Shown: piece after piece, positions 60,401 through 64,000 of the stretch
How positions within the stretch are numbered: position 1 is the first letter of the stretch
Layout of the letters: the number at the start of each line of letters is the position of its first letter
NCBI RefSeq assembly: GCF_018736105.1
Contig: NZ_CP076135.1
Span: 3,780,001 to 3,844,000 of the forward strand
Length of the DNA: 64,000 nucleotides
From: Bradyrhizobium sediminis
Lineage (GTDB): Bacteria > Pseudomonadota > Alphaproteobacteria > Rhizobiales > Xanthobacteraceae
Direction of reading: 5' to 3'
The notes under the pieces: model-generated
Told to the model about the DNA's origin: nothing
What the model saw: only the letters and a program-made list of their open reading frames with translations
The model's database searches: none
Made by a program: the position numbers and the translations under genes

Positions 60401-62623
60401 GAGGCCCAGTCCACGCTGGTCGCCGCCTCCTCGGAGGCCGCCAACCACGTCAAGTCGCTTGCGATCGATGTGGAACGCACCTTGACGGCAGTCGGCGTCG
60501 ACACCGCAGCGTCGATCCTCGCCAGTGCGCGCGAGGCGCAAACCTCGCTGACGGCGACGTCGGCGGATGCCGCCAGCCAGATCAAGGCGATCGCAACCGA
60601 CATCGAGCGTTCGCTCGGCGTCGTCACCGCCAACACCACCGACAATATCCAGGCCAGCGCCCTCAACGCGCAGAGCGCGCTGGTGGCCGCATCGAACGAA
60701 GTCAGCTCCAAGGTCAAGTCGACCTCGGCTGAAGTCGAACGGACGGTTCTCGCCGCCAGCGGCACCTTCGGTTCCACCATGACCGGCAAGACCGACGAAA
60801 TCGTCACCTATGTGCAGCAGCAGACCGATCGTCTGTCGCAGATCATCGATGGCAAGCGCGGAACGCTGGTTGAGGCGATCGGCTCCAAGACCAACCAGCT
60901 CACGATCGACATCGACCGTGTCACCGCCGATGCCCTGAAATCGATCGAGACCAGGGGCCAGGCGTTCTCGCAGTCGATGATGACCAACGGCTCCGACGTC
61001 GCGCGGACCATCACCTCCGCCGGCGAACTCGCCTCCGGCGCGGTCAACAAGTCGCTCAAGGACCTCGAGCAGGCATCGCGCGCGGCGATCGACCAGTCGC
61101 GCCAGGTGTCGATCGCGGCGGTGACCGAAATGCAGGAAACCAGCAAGATCCTGCGCACCGACACGGTCGCCCTGTTCGAGCGGCTGCGCGAAGGCAACAT
61201 CCTGCTGCAGGAAGTGCTGACCGGCGCGCACGACAACCTCAACTCGCTGGAACGTGCTCTGGTGACCCGCGTGGCCGACTTCGTCTCCGCCATGAACGAC
61301 GTCACCTCGCGCAACGGCGTCGCCACCCAGACCCTGGAAGACCAGTTGTCGATCTTCAACTCCAAGACGTCGAAGGCGCTGGAAGACCTCGGTTCGCTGT
61401 CCAGCCAGTTCGAGCATCACGGCCACGCGCTGGTCGAGGCAGCCGCAGTGGTCGAGCAAGCCAACCGCAGCACCACCGCCTCCGTCGCCGAGCGCAAGTC
61501 GGCGCTGGAATCGCTGGTCACCACCATCGATCTGCGCACCACCGATCTCGATCAGCGGCTGTCGCGCTTCACCAGCCTGCTGGATGAATCGCTGGCCGCC
61601 GCCGAAGAGCGCGCCCGCGACATCGCCCGCGTGGTTGCGGAAACCGCTGGCGCAGGTTCCGCCGCCATCAGCCACCAGTTCGAGGTGGTTCGTGAAACCG
61701 CCGAGGAAGAACGCCGGCTAACGGCGGAGACCATGACCGCGCTCTATCAGCAGAGCACGGAGGAAGCCGACGCGATGTTCAAGCAATCCGCGGACAAGTT
61801 CGCCCATATGGTGGCGAGCATGAAGCAGATGGCCGCGGAGATGCACAACGAGCTCGAAGCCACCCGCAACGAGCTGCGCCGTGGCGTGCTGGAGATGCCG
61901 CAGGAGGCCGCCGAGAGCACTGCGCAAATGCGCAAGGTGATCGTCGACCAGATCGAGGCCCTGGCCGAACTGAACCGGATCGTGGCCCATCACGGCCGCG
62001 GGCTGGACGTCATGACGACCTCCGGCCGCGCCAGCGTGCAGCGCGAGGAAGAGCCGCTGCTGGTCGCTGCCGGCGGACAGTCCCGTACCGCGTCGCGCGG
62101 CTCAGCCTCGAACCTGCCGCCGCCGGATCTCGGCATGCCGGCCCCGCGCCGCACCGAAGCCCCGCCGGTCAGCCCGGCGAGCTCCGACCAGGGACGCGAC
62201 GGCTGGCTTTCCGACCTGTTGAGCCGCACCGATGCCGGCGCCAACCAGGCCCCGCGCGGCCGCGCACCGCAGCAGGCCGCAGGCGAAAATCCGCTGGCGT
62301 CGCTGTCGCTCGACATCGGCCGCCTGATGGATCGCAATCTCGCCGCCGAGATGTGGGATCGCTATCAGCGCGGCGAGAGCAAGGCCTTCACCAAGCGGCT
62401 CTACACCCCGGCCGGCCAGAAGGCCTTCGACGAGGTCGCCCGCAAGTACCGCGCCGACCGCGGCTTCAAGCAGACGGTCGACCGCTACATCGCCGAGTTC
62501 GAACGCCTGCTCGACGAAGTCGCGCGCGACGAACGGGGACCTGCGATGCTGCGCAGCCACCTCACCTCGGAGACGGGCCTGGTCTACACCCTGCTCGCGC
62601 ATGCGGCGGGACGGTTGGGGTAA
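57461..62623 (+). CDS. Giant membrane-anchored coiled-coil protein with 11/22/44-residue repeats
   Basis: A 1720-residue protein. An acidic cytoplasmic N-terminus (1-100) is followed by two transmembrane helices (about 104-130 and 140-165). About 1350 residues of helix follow, built on 11-residue periods as in apolipoprotein-like proteins: three 22-residue units (59357-59554) and seven exact 44-residue units (59864-60787). A Pro/Ser-rich linker precedes a compact C-terminal domain (about 1610-1720: LAAEMWDRYQRGESKAFTKRLYTPAGQ). The start at 57461 was chosen for MANNPKKVKD; no strong ribosome-binding site is seen. Related giant proteins occur in rhizobia; a role in envelope or cell-cycle structure is inferred from the CtrA box. 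Confidence 0.88.
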   Translation: MANNPKKVKDPTEVALSAIQEALNISDAPAPDSARGSVRSDAAPSNASATPTYNDSFDTRPSDDRQIYEPIEEPRPARRAANDDRETIGQILQAIQKGRPARNVYTLATLFAGVWLLGCALLTVSFFASLQAAIGQGPGGTLVLAGLAALFFAPVLLFYFLASLAWRGQELRMIAQSMAQVAIRFSEPEGAASDSMVTVGQAIRREVAAMGDGVERAIARAGELETLVANEVSALERAYSDNEVRIRALLQDIAHQRDNLVGQAEQVRSAISGVQIDLRHDIALISDAIASRVDEVAKSITGALEERGAHITGALSHAGDNMILALGERGGDLLDRLEEASAETTRAVLDASERLTTSLNFKTGHVHDEFVDLADRVHEMLNERIDRITSEFEQRSSTIVDGISDRTEQVHDSLKNSSDSLLLELELRSGDLVNKIDDAGNRLATQILTSGDKASEALDVTVNSLVAKVVSQTETAHDTLSLQMSAFDELVKNQGGELAEKFARDSGTLGALITRHISEFDRTVKTFGGEIVDRMGQRTQDIAETLKTYVDTFDTRLTSNGGEITASLDQRLMQFETTLESRVANLDTSLDGKIKSFDESIDGRLKSLEQNFDTRAKSVTETIDNRLGTLASSLTDGASQAVNLLDSRLAHLTSSLTDGTAQAIQSIDSRLTHLTTSLTSGAAQAIEAVDQRIASVTQTIDGRSAHLTDTITARFQEIHQGIETRVGAVAGDIDMRVAQFEDLLGSRVEAVAGRIESSGRQASEGLMARAEELSLGIRSHVEDAERSLTNLVVNTSETIQTGARAAQQSLLNVSSDVGAQLKLTSAEVERALTAVGTGAANSILTSARDAQSTLVSASTEAANQIKSLSADVERTLSAAGTTTANSIVSGAREAQTTLVTASADAANQVKSLAADVERSLSIAGTSTAESITAGAREAQSTLVNASTDAANQVRSLAADVQRSLSIAGTSTAEAVTSGAREAQSTLVAASSEAANHVKSLAIDVERTLTAVGVDTAASILASAREAQTSLTATSADAASQIKAIATDIERSLGVVTANTTDNIQASALNAQSALVAASNEVSSKVKSTSAEVERTVLAASGTFGSTMTGKTDEIVTYVQQQTDRLSQIIDGKRGTLVEAIGSKTNQLTIDIDRVTADALKSIETRGQAFSQSMMTNGSDVARTITSAGELASGAVNKSLKDLEQASRAAIDQSRQVSIAAVTEMQETSKILRTDTVALFERLREGNILLQEVLTGAHDNLNSLERALVTRVADFVSAMNDVTSRNGVATQTLEDQLSIFNSKTSKALEDLGSLSSQFEHHGHALVEAAAVVEQANRSTTASVAERKSALESLVTTIDLRTTDLDQRLSRFTSLLDESLAAAEERARDIARVVAETAGAGSAAISHQFEVVRETAEEERRLTAETMTALYQQSTEEADAMFKQSADKFAHMVASMKQMAAEMHNELEATRNELRRGVLEMPQEAAESTAQMRKVIVDQIEALAELNRIVAHHGRGLDVMTTSGRASVQREEEPLLVAAGGQSRTASRGSASNLPPPDLGMPAPRRTEAPPVSPASSDQGRDGWLSDLLSRTDAGANQAPRGRAPQQAAGENPLASLSLDIGRLMDRNLAAEMWDRYQRGESKAFTKRLYTPAGQKAFDEVARKYRADRGFKQTVDRYIAEFERLLDEVARDERGPAMLRSHLTSETGLVYTLLAHAAGRLG
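59357..59554 (+). repeat. Three 22-residue units in the coiled-coil gene
   Basis: Units start SLTDGASQAV, SLTDGTAQAI and SLTSGAAQAI at exact 66-nt steps, each two 11-residue turns, as in apolipoprotein amphipathic helices. Confidence 0.85.
59864..60787 (+). repeat. Seven 44-residue (132-bp) units in the coiled-coil gene
   Basis: Units begin GARAAQQSLL, SARDAQSTLV, GAREAQTTLV, GAREAQSTLV (twice), SAREAQTSLT and SALNAQSALV at exact 132-nt steps, with an internal (A/S)ADVERSL-like core. The central units are the most alike, which suggests recent duplication or homogenisation. Confidence 0.92.
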
Positions 62624-62648
62624 GGCTCGAGCCGATTGCGGAATCGAA

Positions 62649-62674
62649 ACGGAGGCAGCGATGCCTCCGTTTTT
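62649..62674 (+). terminator. Rho-independent terminator of the coiled-coil gene
   Basis: A 9-bp perfect stem ACGGAGGCA/TGCCTCCGT with a GCGA loop is followed by TTTT. It begins 26 nt past the stop. Confidence 0.92.
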
Positions 62675-62758
62675 GTTATCGGGCGCCAAAACTCGCTTTC
62701 GCTCGCAGCGCGTTGGTCGGCATGCGGCTGTGCAAGGTTGTTCGAAGCCCGTCTCGCC

Positions 62759-63259
62759 TCAGCGCAGCGCCTGCAGGAACTGCCCAATATTCTCGCGCAT
62801 CGCACGCTCGTTGGCGATGCGAATACGGTCGACCGCAATCGGTGAATCGGAGAACGTCGCGGTGGCCTGGGCCTTGACCGGATATGACGCAGCCGGTCCA
62901 ACGCCCGAGATATTGTAGGTAACATCTGCGATCACAGTCAGATCCAATCCCATCAAGGGCTGATCCAGATTGCGGATTTCGGCATCGAGATAGAATTTAG
63001 GTGTGCCGGACGTGGCGAGATAGCCGTTGGCCGAGAGTGTCGCCTCAAGCGCTGCCTTGAACGGCTCGTTGGCGACGCCCGGCACCGTCAGAATATTCAT
63101 CACCTGGCCGCCGCTGACCGAGCGGACGGCGATCGCCTTGCGGTATTTCGGACTCGGATTGGCAATCGCGCCGCTGCCGACCGTCATCCCTCCCGATGTG
63201 GCGCAGGCGGCCAGCGCCGGCGCCAGCAACGCCAGCATGAACATTTTTCCGTAACGCAT
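62759..63259 (-). CDS. Small exported lipoprotein
   Basis: A 166-residue protein. The signal peptide ends in lipobox LAAC (cysteine about residue 19). The mature domain alternates strands and helices (KAIAVRSVSGGQVMNI, FYLDAEIRNLDQPLMGLDLTV) and resembles small outer-membrane lipoproteins whose family I cannot name. The start at 63259 begins the signal peptide; the open frame extends further upstream without support. Confidence 0.78.
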   Translation of the reverse strand: MRYGKMFMLALLAPALAACATSGGMTVGSGAIANPSPKYRKAIAVRSVSGGQVMNILTVPGVANEPFKAALEATLSANGYLATSGTPKFYLDAEIRNLDQPLMGLDLTVIADVTYNISGVGPAASYPVKAQATATFSDSPIAVDRIRIANERAMRENIGQFLQALR

Positions 63260-63472
63260 TGAAGACTTGCCCCGCCACACCCGTATACATATATCAGAGG
63301 TTGTATCGAAGAGCGGATAAGCAATCAACAGCCCCCGCGAATGTCGGATCGGCTTCCGAGCGCGCCGATCATCGCGCGGTCAGCTCATCAGAGCTTCCCG
63401 ACATCATCGGGCATCCCGTTTCAACCCCCTCAAGTCGTGCCGTGAGTACCTTGACCCCATGCGAGGAGAATC

Positions 63473-64000
63473 ATGACCAACGGATGGAATGAATCAGCTT
63501 CGAACTGGATCACCGATATCGGCACCGAAGGTGACTTTGGCCGAAAATTCGTGCTCGACCCACCGATGATGGAGCGCGTAACGGGAAAAGGATATCGGCG
63601 GGCGCTAGACGTGGGCTGCGGGGAAGGACGCTTCTGCCGAATGCTCAACGCGTTGGGGATTCAGGCAGTTGGGATCGACCCCACCGAGGCCCTCATCGAG
63701 CACGCTTGGCAGCAAGATCCAACCGGTGACTACCGTATTGGTCGTGCGGAGAAGCTGGAATTCGCCGACAGTTCTTACGACCTCGTGATCAGCTACCTAT
63801 CGATGATCGATATTCCGGACATAGGTAAGGCTATTGCGGAGATGACCCGTGTCCTCGAGCACGGCGGCACACTGCTCATCGCCAATCTCACCAGCTTCAA
63901 CACCGCCGGCCAACCTGCCGGCTGGTGTGCGGACGCGGACGGACAGCCACGTTTTTGCATCGATCATTATATCGATGAGCGGGTCGAGTGGGTGAGCTGG
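63473..64000 (+). CDS. Class I SAM-dependent methyltransferase (C-terminus beyond window)
   Basis: From ATG 63473, with GAGGAGA before it, 176 codons stay open to the last base of the window. The SAM-binding motif I is RALDVGCGEGRFCRML (about residues 43-58), followed by GIDPTEALIEHA (motif II) and YDLVISYLSMIDIPD (motif IV). It is a UbiE/BioC-like small-molecule methyltransferase; the substrate is unknown. Codon use is slightly less GC-rich than its neighbours. The preceding 213 bases hold no other gene. Confidence 0.85.
   Translation, partial: MTNGWNESASNWITDIGTEGDFGRKFVLDPPMMERVTGKGYRRALDVGCGEGRFCRMLNALGIQAVGIDPTEALIEHAWQQDPTGDYRIGRAEKLEFADSSYDLVISYLSMIDIPDIGKAIAEMTRVLEHGGTLLIANLTSFNTAGQPAGWCADADGQPRFCIDHYIDERVEWVSW

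Noticed and set aside
59864..60787. Reading the 132-bp units as a CRISPR-like or noncoding tandem array
   Set aside because: The units lie in frame in a long gene, keep 44-codon steps and vary mostly at synonymous or conservative positions.

Overview
The window reads as chromosome of an alphaproteobacterium of the Bradyrhizobium/Rhodopseudomonas group (Nitrobacteraceae). It is GC-rich. The flagellar gene set has the alphaproteobacterial signature (MotE, FliX, FlbT, FlaF, a FliM with a long N-terminal extension, a cysteine-poor DksA). The intergenic repeats also resemble those I know from Bradyrhizobium genomes. No rRNA, tRNA, CRISPR array or complete insertion sequence was seen.

Layout. (1) 1-9859: a leftward motility operon fliL-fliM-DUF6468-motE, followed by a TPR protein cut by the window edge. 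Divergent from it is the rod/ring operon flgF-flgG-flgA-flgH. (2) 10000-23138: an accessory block between flgH and dksA/fliX. It holds an outer-membrane channel-like protein, two large arylsulfatase paralogues, three small exported proteins, a membrane-anchored octaheme c-type cytochrome with TPRs, a hydratase and a parDE toxin-antitoxin pair. (3) 23194-37479: dksA, fliX, flgI, a flgJ-type rod-binding protein, flgN-like and flaG-like genes, two flaF paralogues, flbT, two flagellins, flgL, flgK and flgE. (4) 37675-44116: housekeeping and regulatory genes (exported MsrB, FAD oxidoreductase, SixA-type phosphatase, UspF-type stress protein, DUF1127, MocR regulator, two membrane proteins). (5) 42764-45013: nested repeat elements, leading into a restriction-modification island at 45014-50196. 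(6) 50579-64000: a polytopic membrane protein, a GDSL-like hydrolase, DUF2147, ferredoxin reductase, thioesterase, 2Fe-2S ferredoxin, a lone Hpt protein, a 1720-residue membrane-anchored coiled-coil protein, a lipoprotein and the start of a methyltransferase.

Regulation visible in the sequence. Sigma-54 type -24/-12 elements lie before flgF, flgI and flgE. A perfect CtrA-type box (TTAA-N7-TTAA) lies before the giant coiled-coil gene. A CGTTAACCA(T/C) motif recurs before fliL, fliX, flagellin 1 and the Hpt gene. Most strikingly, three FNR/FixK boxes (TTGA-N6-TCAA) are each centred 62-64 nt before the start codon of one of the three small exported proteins in the sulfatase block. This suggests an oxygen-regulated envelope module that is, to my knowledge, uncharacterised.

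The best candidates for something undescribed are: the FixK-box module between the two sulfatases; the R-M island with its 72-residue middle protein and a methyltransferase carrying a long C-terminal extension; the CtrA-box giant coiled-coil protein built on 11/22/44-residue periods; and the two nested small mobile elements with recognisable insertion scars.
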